64,000 nucleotides of DNA, taken from contig NC_034009.1 of NCBI RefSeq assembly GCF_000346465.2, positions 26,973,643 through 27,037,642 on the forward strand. Reading direction: 5' to 3'. This DNA comes from Prunus persica. Lineage: Eukaryota > Streptophyta > Magnoliopsida > Rosales > Rosaceae. The position numbers were made by a program, and so were the translations under genes. Within the stretch, counting starts at the first letter, position 1. Every line of letters starts with the position of its first letter. Shown piece by piece: positions 1 through 11,319 of this stretch. The notes beneath the pieces are model-generated. The model ran no database searches. It was not told where the DNA came from and saw only the letters and a program-made list of their open reading frames with translations.

Positions 1-2224
1 TCTATTTTATGTTCTAATAATCATAAGAATCAAAAAACTTATATGTCTATTGAGTCAAAAAAATTTGGTAAGTATTTCTTTGCTCCACATAAGTTGTAAT
101 AACTATTACATCAATTAATTTTTTTTCTTTCTAATGATTAAACTATCAAAAGATGTCACTTATCTGTTCTTCATATTGCTTACCGCAATCTGGTGTATAT
201 ATTCCTGAAGATGTAATAGTATAATACTTGCCCAAAAATGATAGCAACCCCAATAAGGTTGAAGACTATGGACATAGTAGACTCCTCTCTTTCACGATTG
301 TTGAGGGCAGGATAATGTTTGAATCGTAGTTTTTCATACAGACAGCTGTTTTGGGTGAAGCACGATTCTGGAAAACCCAACAAAGAATTGGGTACTTTGC
401 CGATCAGTAGGTTAGACGAGACATTGAACAGCTTCAGATTGGAAAGCCTCGGGAAAGAAATGTAACTAGAGAAACGGTTAACGTCGAGCTGAAGAGTGAG
501 CAGATTGGTCAAATGATTGAGCCTTCACTTAATCATGCCCGAGAACTTGTTGTAGGACAGATCAAGTCGATCGGTGAGGATTGAAAAGTTTTGTTATGAT
601 GTAGGGAAAGTCGCCGAATAACTAGTTGTGGGAGAGAAAAATGATTTGGAGTCTTGTGAGGTTAGAAGGGTTAGGAATTAGCCATAAGAAGTGGTTCCTC
701 TTAAGATTGAGAATTCAAAGGTTATCCAACAACGTTAGAGACTCAAAAGAGTCATGTAGACTGAGATCATTCCAATTGAGGCTCCAGACCCAGGGGTTTC
801 GGTTTTACAAAACTCCCTACTATCTGCAAAAGTCGGTGCTCCTATTCAAATTGGTAAGCCTCTTGGATGTGTCTGCCCTTGATTTGAATGCAAGTAATGA
901 CTCTAAATCTGGGTTTGATGATGAAGAAAGGCATTAACAAGAATTATGAGCAATAATAAAGTGGGTATTGCCATTGTTGACGGAGAGAAGTTGAGTATTG
1001 CTATTGTTGAGGGAGAAAAGTCAAGAGTTTTAGATTTTATGTGATTGAGATAGCAGTGAGGTTGGAGAGGTCAATAATGAGGCCTGATAGGTGGTACCGC
1101 TACAAATTGAGAACTTGGAGATGAGCGAGTGAGGTAATGACCTCGAACGACCCGTGTGGAGAGAATGAGGGAGAGAAGTGAAGGGCCACTTAGAGGTGAG
1201 TGAGTGAGGTATTGAGCTTGTAAAACTTGTAAATGAGGTATTTGCGTAGGCATTAATCAAATTAAATGCTTCATGAATATCAAAAGTCATTTACCGGGCC
1301 TATATGGGCTTGTCGTCCCCGGCCGTGGTTGGGCCATGTTTTTTTCCTAAATTTCTTTTAATCTTTTGTTACAAATAAGTTTTTTGTTTGTAGCTAATAA
1401 GATAATTACTTTCTTCTACATAAGTTTTAATAATCTTAAGAACCAAAATGCTTGATATGTCTAGAGTCATAAAATTTTCATAAGTATCTACAATTACTTT
1501 CCTTCGCATAAGTTCTAATAACCATAAGAACTAAAAAACTTATATGTATATTGAGTCATAAAAATTTAGTAAGCATTTACAATTTTTTTTTCCTCCACAT
1601 AAGTTGTAATAACCATGACATCAATTAATTTTTTTTCTTTCTAATGATTAAATTACCAAAAGATGTCACTAAGAGGTGAGTGACTGAGGTATTGAGTTTG
1701 TAAAACTTGTAAGTAACGTATTGATGTGGGCATTAATTAAATTAAATGCTTCATGAATATCAATGGTCATTTACTGGGCCTATATGGGTTTGGATGATCG
1801 GGCCTTTTTTTTTAATTATTATTAATATTTTTATCTTTTGTTACAAATTTATTTTTTATTTTTAGTTAATAAGTGCTAATTTTATTTTAACATTTCAGAA
1901 AAACTACTAAAATAATTACTTTCCTTCACATATGTTCTAATAAACGTAAGAACCAAAATGCTTGATATGTCTATTCAGTTATAAAATTTTCGTAAGGATT
2001 GACAATTACTTTCCTTCGCATAAGCTCTTATAACCATAAGAACCAAAAAACTTATGCCTATTAAGCCAAAAATGTTTAGTAAGTATTTATAATTTTTTTC
2101 CTCCACATAAGTTAAAATAACGATTACATCAATTAATTTTTTTCTTTTTAATGATTTAACTACCAAAAAATGTCACTTATCTGTTCTTGATGTTTCCTAC
2201 CGTAATCTGGTGTATATATTCATG
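1..2224. repeat. Degenerate ~0.5-kb repeats around the LRR kinase relics
   Basis: Similar blocks recur at about 1-180, 1370-1680 and 1850-2222. Each carries the theme TTACTTTCCTTCGCATAAG followed by ATAACCATAAGAACC. A second shared block, with TCATGAATATCA and CATTTACTGGGCCTATATGGG-like sequence, occurs at about 1270-1310 and 1755-1795 and more weakly at 5265-5300. The copies are diverged, so these are old local duplications. They have no coding capacity and appear to be intron or 3' flank of the LRR kinase relics that were duplicated with them. Confidence 0.6.
205..930 (-). pseudogene. LRR receptor-like kinase pseudogene, copy 1 (N-terminal/LRR part)
   Basis: Read on the minus strand this is the extracellular part of an LRR receptor-like kinase. 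Near 880-800 is an N-terminal cap with the motif KSTDFC. LRR units follow (LDLSYNKFSG, LTNLLTLQLD, LKLFNVSSNLL), then the FPESCFTQN segment that closes the LRR domain in probable inactive receptor kinases. The longest open stretch, 180-512, covers the last two LRRs. Upstream the frame is broken: a TGA lies between the LDLSYNKFSG unit and the next LRR, and further shifts occur. No kinase domain follows. It is a decayed fragment of the same family as the copies at 2225-2400 and 3791-4400. Confidence 0.75.
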
Positions 2225-2400
2225 AAGGTGTAATAGTATAATACTATCCAAAAAAATGATAACAACCCCAATGAGGTTGAAGACAATGGACATGGTAGAC
2301 TCCTCTCTTTCCCGATTGTTGAGGGCATGACAAATGCTTGAATCGTAGTTCTTTAAACAGACAGCTGTTTTGGGTGAAGCATGATTCTTGGAAACCCAAC
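2225..2400 (-). pseudogene. LRR receptor-like kinase pseudogene, copy 2 (short fragment)
   Basis: This holds only the end of the LRR domain (ESCFTQNS) and the downstream hydrophobic segment MSIVFNLIGVVIIF. It is almost identical to 3791-3966; I see two base differences near its left end. Homology stops abruptly at 2400: copies 1 and 3 continue with AAAGAATTGGGTACTTTGCC, but here the sequence switches to unrelated DNA. It therefore forms one half of a direct repeat that flanks the EMB2004-like exons. Confidence 0.75.
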
Positions 2401-2615
2401 AGTGATAGTTGTCGCAGTAGCAGTAGTTCAAAGCAAGCTGACAACCTTGAAACGACACTTAATGGAGGACTTGATCCATCAATCTAATTTCACATACAAA
2501 AATCCTAAATATTCTATGTTAAGTGATTTTAACCAATGAACAGGGAACCAAATAAAAGTACGAGTTCGCATAAGTGTGAGGCAGAAATGGTTATAACAAC
2601 TTGAAAATACTATAC

Positions 2616-3665
2616 CTCATCACCTATATCATTCATGTAAACGTTCAACCATAACAAGCTCTTGGTCTTTTTGACATATCCACCAACATGAAAGGCGCCT
2701 TTTGCACTAAAAGAGTTGTTGCCAATATCTAGAAGTGTAAGTTTACCTGAGCAAATATGCATATCAGATCAATTGTTGAAAAAATAAAATAAAATAGCTC
2801 AATAACTGATGTAGAACAAGGAAAACTATTCATATGCATTATGCATCACTAACGTTGGCAATTGATATAGTGAAATGCAAACCTTTATGTAATGATAAAC
2901 CTGACATCAAAGCAGCCACTCCTTCATCTCCAATAGAATTTCCATGCAAATGAAGTTCCTGCATATATAACATAGCTATTAACCTCAGATCCCTTACAAT
3001 AAAGAACTTAGTCCATTCTGTTGCGAACTCATCTATTTATATGCAACAATATTGTGACATATCAAAGAAGAATAATGAACACCATTTTTTGCAACACTAA
3101 ATAGGGTTTTGTCAATCTTTAAAAGTGTTGATGAAGAGCAGATTTTGTGAATCCATTGTGACTGAATGTCTTTTTAAGGCTTCTTATTACATAGTCAGTT
3201 CAGCTATCCAACTACTTGTATTTTCCAGTTAACAGAGGATGTAAAATACCTTCGAAATTTATACAAAATTCTGAGGGATCATCAACATAGAGTGGTAAAT
3301 TAATTTGTCTCAATGCAAAACAGAAAAAGAGTGGAAGTGACGAAACATGTACCCTTAAAGACTTGTTCCCCTCAAGTCCTTTCGCTAAAGCATTGGCCCC
3401 CAGGGCACCACCATAATTGCCACTATAAAAAATAATAAAATGACATCAGAATTTCTAAAAAGAATAGAAGTTAAGTACCACTACAATAGAATTTTTAACT
3501 TAGTGTGCTCAAGAATAGCCACAGCCAAGCAATACAAACAAACAAACGGTACATATAAACCAGAAATTGTATTATATAAGAAAAAGGAGGAGGGTGCACT
3601 AACTTCAGATGTATATTCCGTATTGTGTTGTTCTCAACAAGAGCTCCAGCAAGACTTGTAAATCC
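2616..3665 (-). pseudogene. EMB2004/NLRC3-like LRR gene fragment, four exons
   Basis: Four consecutive exons with correct GT-AG borders are readable on the minus strand: 3604-3665, 3353-3422, 2883-2958 and 2616-2746. Joined they stay in frame through phase-2, phase-0 and phase-1 junctions. They encode ribonuclease-inhibitor-type LRRs (NGNYGGALGANALAKGLEG, ELHLHGNSIGDEG, LTLLDIGNNSFSAKGAF, LLWLNVYMNDIGDE). This matches the plant RNI-like family of Arabidopsis EMB2004, as I recall it. About 113 codons survive, against several hundred expected for the family. I found no exons upstream of 3665 or downstream of 2616. The reading frame has no stops, so the fragment is either young or still transcribed, but it has no start, end or obvious promoter. 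It sits between two near-identical LRR-kinase fragments. Confidence 0.75.
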
Positions 3666-3790
3666 CTACCTCCATTTTGCAAAGAGCAAATCACAAATAG
3701 AACCAGTCAGTCAACTGTGATTGAAGTCATTAAACCTACAATCTTAGAATATCTGGAGGCAACTCCTTACAGAGTAGTCGATCATATTGG

Positions 3791-4400
3791 TGTAATAGTA
3801 TAATACTATCCCAAAAAATGATAACAACCCCAATAAGGTTGAAGACAATGGACATGGTAGACTCCTCTCTTTCCCGATTGTTGAGGGCATGACAAATGCT
3901 TGAATCGTAGTTCTTTAAACAGACAGCTGTTTTGGGTGAAGCATGATTCTTGGAAACCCAACAAAGAATTGGGTACTTTGCCGCTCAATAGGTTAGACGA
4001 GACATTGAACACCTTTAGATTGGGAAGCCTCGGGAAGGAAATGGAACCAGAGAAACAGTTAAAGTCGAGCTGAAGAGTGAGCAAATTGGTCAAATGATTG
4101 AGCCTCCACAGAATCTTGCCCGAGAACTTATCGTAGGACAGATCGAGTCGTTAAGGATTGAAAAGTTTTGTTATGGTGAAGGGAAAGTCGCCGAATAACT
4201 AGTTGTGGGAAGAAAAATGATTTGGAGTTTTGTGAGGTTAGAAAGGTTGGGACCCAGTGGTTTTGGTTTTACAAAACTCCGAACTAGCTGCAAAAGTCGG
4301 TGCTCTTATAACAATTAGTGAGCCCCTTGGATGTGTCTGCCCTTAATTTGAATACAAGTAAAGGCTCTAAATCTGGGTTTGATGATGAGGAGAGGCACGA
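3791..4400 (-). pseudogene. LRR receptor-like kinase pseudogene, copy 3
   Basis: This is the best preserved copy. On the minus strand it reads the N-terminal cap near 4345-4265 (TSKGLTNCYKSTDFCS). A stop stands where the family has a conserved Trp, and another stands at the Cys after FGV. Then come LSNLTKLQIIF, LDLSYDKFSGKI, LNHLTNLLTLQLDFN, LPNLKVFNVSSNLLSGKVP and ESCFTQNS. At least one frameshift separates the cap from the LRRs, and no kinase domain follows. The last 176 bases (3791-3966) duplicate 2225-2400. Confidence 0.75.
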
Positions 4401-4799
4401 ACAAGAGTTAAGAGCAATAATAGAGTGGGTATTGGCATTATTGAGAGAGAGAAGTCGAGTGTTGCTATTGTTGAGGGAGAAAAGTCAAGGGTTTTAAGGT
4501 TTATGTAATTGAGATAACAGTGAGGTTGGAGATGTCAATAATGGGGCGTGAAAGGTGGTTCCGCTAGAGACTAAGAACTTGGAGATGAGCCAGCGAGGTT
4601 ATGACATCTAACGACCCATGTGGGGAGAGTGAAGGAGAAAAGTGATTGAGATAGATTGATCGGTACGTGCCATGTGTTCTTTTTCTTTTTCATTTTGGGT
4701 GCCGCGTTTGAAATAAATAAGGGAGACATATGATTACTAACACTAATGATAATCAAACTTAATATTCAGGGGAAATTTTTTATTAATACCTACGATCCA

Positions 4800-5300
4800 T
4801 AATATAAGAAAAACAGAACATTGAAGATACATTGAAGTTCCTGAAGAATCAGAAGGTTTGTAAAATGAAATCCAATCAGAGAACCTATTTACCTCAAGTC
4901 AAAGAATGAGAGGGTTGTTCAAATGGTTGACCGTCGAGAAAATCTCACCGAATAAGTTGTTTTAGGACATATTAAGAAGGTAAAGGTTGAAAATCAAGGT
5001 TACGAAGAAGGAAAAGTTGCCATGTAAGTTGTTGTAAGAGAGGAATAAAAGTTGGAGAGTGGAGTTAGAGAGGTAGGGAATGAGGCCTGAGAGGCAGTTC
5101 AGCTTGATACTGAGAACTTAGAGCTGAGCCGGTGAGGTTAAAAGCTCGAATGTGCCGTTTTATGAGAGTAAGGGAGAGAAGTGAAGGGACATTCGGTGGG
5201 GAGTGAGTGAGGCATTGGACTTGTAAAAATTATAAATGACGTATTTGTGTAATTAAATACCTCATGAATATCATAGGTCATGGACCGGACACATCCAGTG
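4800..5300 (-). pseudogene. LRR receptor-like kinase relic, copy 4
   Basis: The minus strand gives LRR-like peptide pieces (KLNCLSGLIPYLSNSTLQLL, FLSYNNLHGNFP) around 4980-5130. They are related to the units in copies 1 and 3 but interrupted by stops and shifts. The flanks share sequence with 1050-1290 and 4510-4640. No continuous frame remains. Confidence 0.5.
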
Positions 5301-5339
5301 GGCTAAACCTACAGGCCCAATCGAGCCTTTTTTATTTTT

Positions 5340-6350
5340 TATTTAATTTTTTTTTTTGTTACAATGTTTATATCTAGGGGAAAAGTTTATTATATCTAGG
5401 ATCCATAATAGAAGCAAAATAGAACATTGAAGACACATTGAAGTTCCTGCATATTCGAGAGGTTCAGAATGAAAATCTAAGCAGAGAACTAGTTTACCTC
5501 AAGCTGGAGGGTGAGAAGATTGTTCAAATAAGTTGTTGTAGGATAGTCTCTTCAAGTGTAGATTGAACTGCAACATTTCCTTCACGTTAAACTTCAACAA
5601 CCAATCCATTTTCCTTTATATCTCTATTAATCCTTTTCCTTATCAAGAAGGCAATAATGACAGGAATACAACACATACCCACAATTATAGCCGAGACATA
5701 CAAGGGAATGAATGTGTTGAGTACACACCAAAACCCAATCACAATCAAAAAAGGAGAAGGTAAATAAATTGTCTCACTTGATACATGCTCGCAAGAAATT
5801 TAATGACAAGCATACATGGTATAAGCCTTACTGATATAATTAGCTCTCACATGTAAATCGCTATTATATAGTTGCAGGGCTTGCGTTTCTCTTTAAAGCA
5901 CCCACAGTAATCAACCGAATGATTTACCTCTAATGCAAAAGTGGCCACAAATGTGGTCATGGCTTGACTGAGCCAAGTACGAAATGAAGGTTGAGCAATG
6001 GTGTTGGATTTGAGAGAAAGATAAAATAAAAATAAAAATAAAAAAAGATGTTGATTGAATTTTGTACACAGAGAGGGCAAAGAACAAAACCAAATAAACA
6101 TATTTATCACTTGACCTAGTGTGTAGTTACAATATTTATATCTAGGGAAAAAGTTTATTATATCTAGGATACAAGATAGAAGCAAAACAGAACTTTGAAT
6201 ATAAGTTGAAGTTCATGTAGATTCGGGATGTTTAGAACAGAAAATCCAACCAGAGAACTGGTTTACCTTAAGCAGTATGGTGAAAAGATGGGTCAAATGG
6301 TTGAATTTGGAACTCCCGTTTTAGCAGTATGCTCTTCAAACTGAATACTT
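5340..6350 (-). pseudogene. Two further LRR-exon relics (5360-5560 and 6125-6330)
   Basis: Both blocks begin with ATATCTAGGG(G)AAAAGTTTATTATATCTAGGA-like sequence and share CATTGAAGTTCCTG. Each ends with the minus-strand remains of an LRR exon (NNLLTLQLE) followed by a GTAAAC splice donor. A third relative lies at 4770-4930. Between them, about 5630-5720 on the minus strand, a short hydrophobic stretch with a basic stop-transfer (AIIVGMCCIPVIIAFLIRKR) could be a membrane-span relic. Nothing here is an intact gene. Confidence 0.45.
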
Positions 6351-6373
6351 GATAATTTTTTATGCACTTATAA

Positions 6374-6742
6374 GAGCATCTCCAATTGATATGTCAAATT
6401 GCCACATGGACATGAAATGGCAAAAATTAAAGGTTAAATTTGCTCCAACTGAGTAGTCAAATCTACATGAATTTGAAGGCTAGATGAGATATGTCAAAAA
6501 TAACATATCAAAAAGCTTAATGTCAAATATGTTTTTAATATTTTTTTAATCATGGACCCTACTATTATTTACTCTCTTTTAAAACTTTATGCGTCATATG
6601 GGCCACATTTGCTTTTTAAAATATAATAAAATAATATGGCATTTGGCATTTTGGGTGGAGTTGAATTTTTTCTTAAGTGTCAAATTGTCACATAAGCCAT
6701 CAAATTCAAATTTAACATTTGACATCTCCCTTGGAGATGCTC
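6374..6742. mobile_element. PIF/Harbinger-like MITE
   Basis: The 369-bp element has inverted ends GAGCATCTCCAA and TTGGAGATGCTC, which extend imperfectly into ATGTCAAAT. It is flanked by the 3-bp duplication TAA at 6371-6373 and 6743-6745. The TWA target site and GAGCATCTCC-type ends fit non-autonomous PIF/Harbinger elements. It is non-coding and AT-rich. Confidence 0.75.
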
Positions 6743-6794
6743 TAAGTGAAGTGCAAGAGGCTAAGGAGAGAGTGTGCCGTTTTAAAACAACTAA

Positions 6795-7128
6795 GAGCAT
6801 CTCCAATGGAGAAGCTAACTCCAACATGGCATTTTTAACATGTAGAAAAAATAGCTAAGACTCATTCCGACCAAAATGTTAAATCCTACATGGGATAACA
6901 TTTCTCTTTCATGATGGTACTTTTGCCTATTTGACTTTGTGATGTTATTTCATTATTTATTTTCAATTAATGTGCCTAGAAAGTAATAAATCAATAAACA
7001 TATTATATAATAACAAATAAAATAATATTTTAATTCGACATGTCAAATGGAATGTAAAACTCTATTATTTGTCAAATTACCACGTAAGCCATCTAATTCA
7101 AATTTAATGTGTATATCAGGTGGAATGC
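6795..7128. mobile_element. Second, decayed MITE of the same family
   Basis: It starts with GAGCATCTCCAATGGAG. Its right part (GTCAAATTACCACGTAAGCCATCTAATTC) is homologous to the end of the element at 6374-6742. The right terminus has decayed and no clean duplication remains, so the end coordinate is approximate. Confidence 0.5.
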
Positions 7129-7824
7129 CAAGAATCAACATCTAATGTTTATGGAAAGAGAGCTAAAAACCTTAGCAAACTGTTGAGATTTCAATAATTA
7201 ATGCTTTCAAGTCTCTTGAAAACATTATTCTTCCCAAAGAAGCTTCTTGGTGGATGAGGCGACTGTGCCCAAAAATAGGACACATTATTTTGTGAGCGTA
7301 GGTGTAACAACTACTTCGCTTACTTTCTCGGCAGAAAGAAAGTCTATTTAATTCAATAATGTGACTTTGGAGGAAACTAAAATTTGAAAGCCTTTTATTT
7401 TATCTTCCTTTTCTCATATCATATCTCAGCTTCAGCACTCAGCCGAAGGGGTAGGGTGGACATTGACGATTAAAACGCTACAGTATGACCATTTTGCTTT
7501 TACAAAATTTTAAGCATAAAATGTTCTTCGTGCTCATATATGGAAGGCAATTAACATTTTCCAGTTCAAAAGGGGGAAAAGAAAAAGAAAAGAATAGGGT
7601 ATTCTACATCTCAAAATTTTCTGGTGCCATCAATTACCGTAAAACCAACAACGTTCACATCTTAGATTTAAAATGTGACAACTGGATGAAGGGCCGCTTT
7701 ATAACCCTAATTGAGAGCAAGTACATCAGAATCATTTCATGAAAAAAAAAAAAAAAAAGGGGCTTTCTAATATGAGCTTTCAATCATAGAAAAGTAACTG
7801 ATGGTCCCTAAGATATCTTGACTT
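7129..7824. other. Intergenic, 3' flank of the SAM-domain gene
   Basis: AT-rich sequence with an A-run at 7741-7757. It probably includes the 3' UTR of the minus-strand gene that starts at 10979. I see no gene or further element. Confidence 0.5.
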
Positions 7825-10800
7825 TCAACGTATCGCCGGTGGCCGCTTGGAACGGGGCAAGAGAGCAAGAAGAATCTTCTTCCTTGGTCCCTGCAACAAA
7901 ATCAATCTCCATAAGGACAAAATATGACAACTTATAGTACATTCACCACCAGTAACACGCAAAACTTCATGACTAATTATGCAGGATTAAGCAACACAAC
8001 CATAAAACACCAAGTTGGACCGCGTTGATAAAGCAAATTAAAAGGAAAAGAACAGAAAACGGGGAAAATGTAAATACCATAGGTATTCCCAGCTCTTTGA
8101 GATCATTTTCTCCCATCTGCTTCAATGCAGTCATATCAATCTGTGGAAGATCAGATATATCAATTATAAGCTGAATCAGAGAAAAGGTAGCAAAACAATT
8201 ACTCGTCCACAGCAAGCTTATAAGCCCACCAAAACTCCAAAGTAAGCTATATGAGTGTGTCTGATAAAAGCTAAACGGTTTCACATATTATTCGATAAGC
8301 ACACAATTTTTCACTAATAGACTTTAGATATAATGCTCAAATTCCTAATGTTGGATCTTACAACCAAATGACCCCTTACATAGTTATAAAACAATGCCTC
8401 CACTAAGTATGGTTATACACCACTAAAGCAACTTGTAAAACCCTATCACAATTTGTTCTTCCTTTTATCACTTAACGTAACCTAATGAATAACCAAGGAC
8501 AATAAAATAGTAAAAACAAAGATAACAAGCAACATACTTCCTCTGCCTTAAAAATGATGGCATATTTTCCCAACCCCAGCGTCTGTAGCAAGCCATCTAC
8601 AGTCTGTTGTTCATCACCCTACAAACAATAAATACCCAGAAAAGGGGAGAAAAATTAAAAATTATAAAAAAAAATTATAAAAATCAGCAGATTGAAGTAA
8701 ATTTCTAAAATTTAAAAAAGAAAAGTTGGGAAATATTTTTCCACCACTTCATTATGGTTAAAACTAGCTAATATTAATAAATGAAAGTTGAAACAAACAA
8801 ATGACTAGCACAAAAGTTAGTAATAGGACCCATAACTGGGATGGCTATTAATCCAATGGTGAACCATGTCAAATTATACATGTTCTATGGCAGAATACCA
8901 TTTTGAGGTAGAGAGACAAGAATATGTAATTTGATACGTAGCCAACACTTAGGTAATTATAATTACAGAGCTTAAAAAACTTCAAGATACAACCATAGTA
9001 AAGTACTTAATTTCCTTGTATCTCCAAGACACAGGCCTACTCTTTTTTTCATCATGCAGACAGGGCACAGCTCCAACATGAAAGAAAGAGATGCTTCTAA
9101 TTGTAGGATGTGGGGGAAAAGCTTGAGGCAGACCATCTATGTAAAACTCAAGTGCCATCCTACTTCAATTTTCAAACTTTCAAGAATGCCTAGTCAGCTC
9201 AGCTAGTAAGATTAGCATACATGAAAACATAAATTGGACCTATAAGCATAAACAAGTTTAATGAGTTTCTGCATGGACATACAGCTACAAGCACAAAGCT
9301 TATCTGGATATATAATAGAAGCAAATCCCATTAACAAAATAATAAGCAGTAACCACCAATTAGCTATCCACAAAATAAGCTGCACTTGAGTTTTAACTCA
9401 ATACACCAAAAGATAAAAGCCAATAGCAAAAGGCAAGTAGCATGTACCACGTATGAACTTTTCTGTACAATGCTGCTCAATGGAGGAAGTTGGCTCAAAT
9501 GGGGTGGAGGTGGGGCCACAGGCTTCACAGATCCAGGAGGCAATGGAGGATTAGACATGAAAGGAGCAGCATTTGCGGGCCTTGTAGCATCTAGAACATC
9601 TTTGCTCATATATGGAACCGATCTGACATCATCAAATGCCCTGTTTAGTGGCCTTCTCTGCAATTCTTCAGGATTCCTCTGTGGGGAGAGGCCCCTAGAA
9701 GTGACTATAACTCTATCTGGGGATCTTCGTCTTAAATGGTCCAGTGTCCAAGGGGAATAAGAATTTCTCAACGAGTCCACATGCGGCAAATCATCTGCAC
9801 TTCTCGTAGAAGGGATTCGAGCCATGGCACCAGTCTCCTTTAGTTCGGGCAAGCGCTGCCGTGGGTCAAGGCCAGTAGAAGGTCGCTGAACTGCCTTTGA
9901 AAGCTTCTCACGAAGGTCCCCACGCCTCTGATCATCATCACTCTGAGCTCGTCTAAACGCATTCTTTTGCATGAGTTTAAATCGGAGGTCACCTTTACCA
10001 ATGCGCGCATCTTGGTGATTTAAAGGCAGATAGGTTAGAAATTGGAAATTAATTCAGAAATACAGTAATGCAGTAATGCAGCGATATTACAATTGCTCCG
10101 GAGTAAGCTTATTACCATCAAAACCATTGGAGTTCAAACTTGACACACCATAATCTCCTCGCTGGCTGCAAGGTAAAATAAGACCATAAATTTGACTTTG
10201 GCTGGGGACTTCTATGCTCATAGGATGTAAAACAATATAGACATCAAAACATTCTAGCTCCATTGCCGACAGTCATACATATTGCCTGCGACTTATACCA
10301 ATATTTCAATGTAACTCACATGTTATTTAATTTTGTATCAATAGTATAATTTACATTATAAAAGGCACCAGGAGAAGCTCTGAGTCAGACATGGCAACAT
10401 TCAAAGCAACAGTATCTTTCTAAAAACAATAATAATAGAACTTGAAAAGTAATGAAGGGCATACCGTTTGTTGCTGTTGTGTAGGCTTCCATGCGAGAAA
10501 GCACCATCTACATTACCTCCTAACCTATCTCTAACAGACCGCTTGGTCCCAGCTGCAGGCAGAGAATCAGATAAAGAACCATCAGACCCGGAAACTGCCC
10601 TCTTCACTACCTGTCAAATGGTGATACAAGTCATTGCACTTTCATGGACACCAAAACCAGGGAAAAACCTAACCTTCCTAGCAGTTGCTGATATAATTGA
10701 GTAAATACAAGTGAATGTTGAAAATTCAATTCCTTCAATTCATGTTGCTTTAGTTTCTTTCTTTTCACTAACTAAAAATGTAGACTTATTCAGTTTTATG

Positions 10801-10979
10801 AATCCCAAAGAAAAAGTTGTACATACACATACATATAATACAGAAAATGAGAAATTGGATAAGTTGCATAAGGAAGCAATGAAAGATCATATTGCAAGCT
10901 TAATGAGGTATAGTGGATTAGATACCTGGCCACCACGCCCAAGCGTAATGGTAACTTGGCCCCTCGAAGTCCCTGACAT
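7825..10979 (-). CDS. SAM-domain protein (340 aa, seven exons)
   Basis: The complete minus-strand gene has exons 10926-10979, 10465-10610, 10116-10165, 9448-10010, 8538-8618, 8078-8140 and 7825-7890. All introns are GT-AG and every junction keeps the frame, giving 1023 nt and 340 residues. The start MSGTSRGQVTITLGRGGQ and the basic KRSVRDRL region are typical of a plant SAM-protein family (Arabidopsis At5g23680-like, from memory). Residues ~85-270 are charged and then proline-rich, probably disordered. Residues ~275-335 form a sterile alpha motif (VDGLLQTLGLGKYAIIF, then MTALKQMGENDLKELGI and GPRKKILLAL), a helical oligomerisation or RNA/protein-binding module. No signal peptide or membrane span is visible. 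The role in plants is unknown to me; a scaffold or RNA-binding role is inference. The 5' flank carries a long GA/CT microsatellite. Confidence 0.9.
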
Positions 10980-11163
10980 ATTTTCGAATCTGAAACCCTA
11001 GGTTATCAATCAGCTAATCAGGCTTGTACCACGACTGTGACGGCTGGTAAACGAGGCATCACCGCTGCAGAAACCCTAATCTCATTGCCGATGCCAGCCA
11101 AAGCGAAACTCAAGAAGATTGATAATCGTCTGTTTGTCTGCAACTTATGGCGAGCAATTAGGG

Positions 11164-11168
<5 letters not shown>

Positions 11169-11211
<43 letters not shown>
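11169..11211. repeat. (GA)n microsatellite upstream of the SAM-domain gene
   Basis: An uninterrupted GA tract, CT on the minus strand, lies about 190 bases upstream of the minus-strand ATG at 10979. Pyrimidine CT tracts are common in plant core promoters and 5' leaders, so it probably lies in the leader or promoter. It will be length-polymorphic. Confidence 0.8.
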
Positions 11212-11215
<4 letters not shown>

Positions 11216-11319
11216 AGTTTGGTGTGTTTTTGGGTCGAAATGAAATGAAAACGATGACAACGGCGAACTTGGGAAGATGGTCGGCCCCAAAATTTTATTT
11301 GATCGGACCAATATGAGAC

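Noticed and set aside
5847..6185. 112-residue hydrophobic minus-strand frame
   Set aside because: It is low-complexity, AT-rich sequence overlapping repeat blocks, with no recognisable domain.
9386..9760. Plus-strand 124-residue frame
   Set aside because: It is antisense to exon 4 of the SAM-domain gene, whose splicing and domain are clear.
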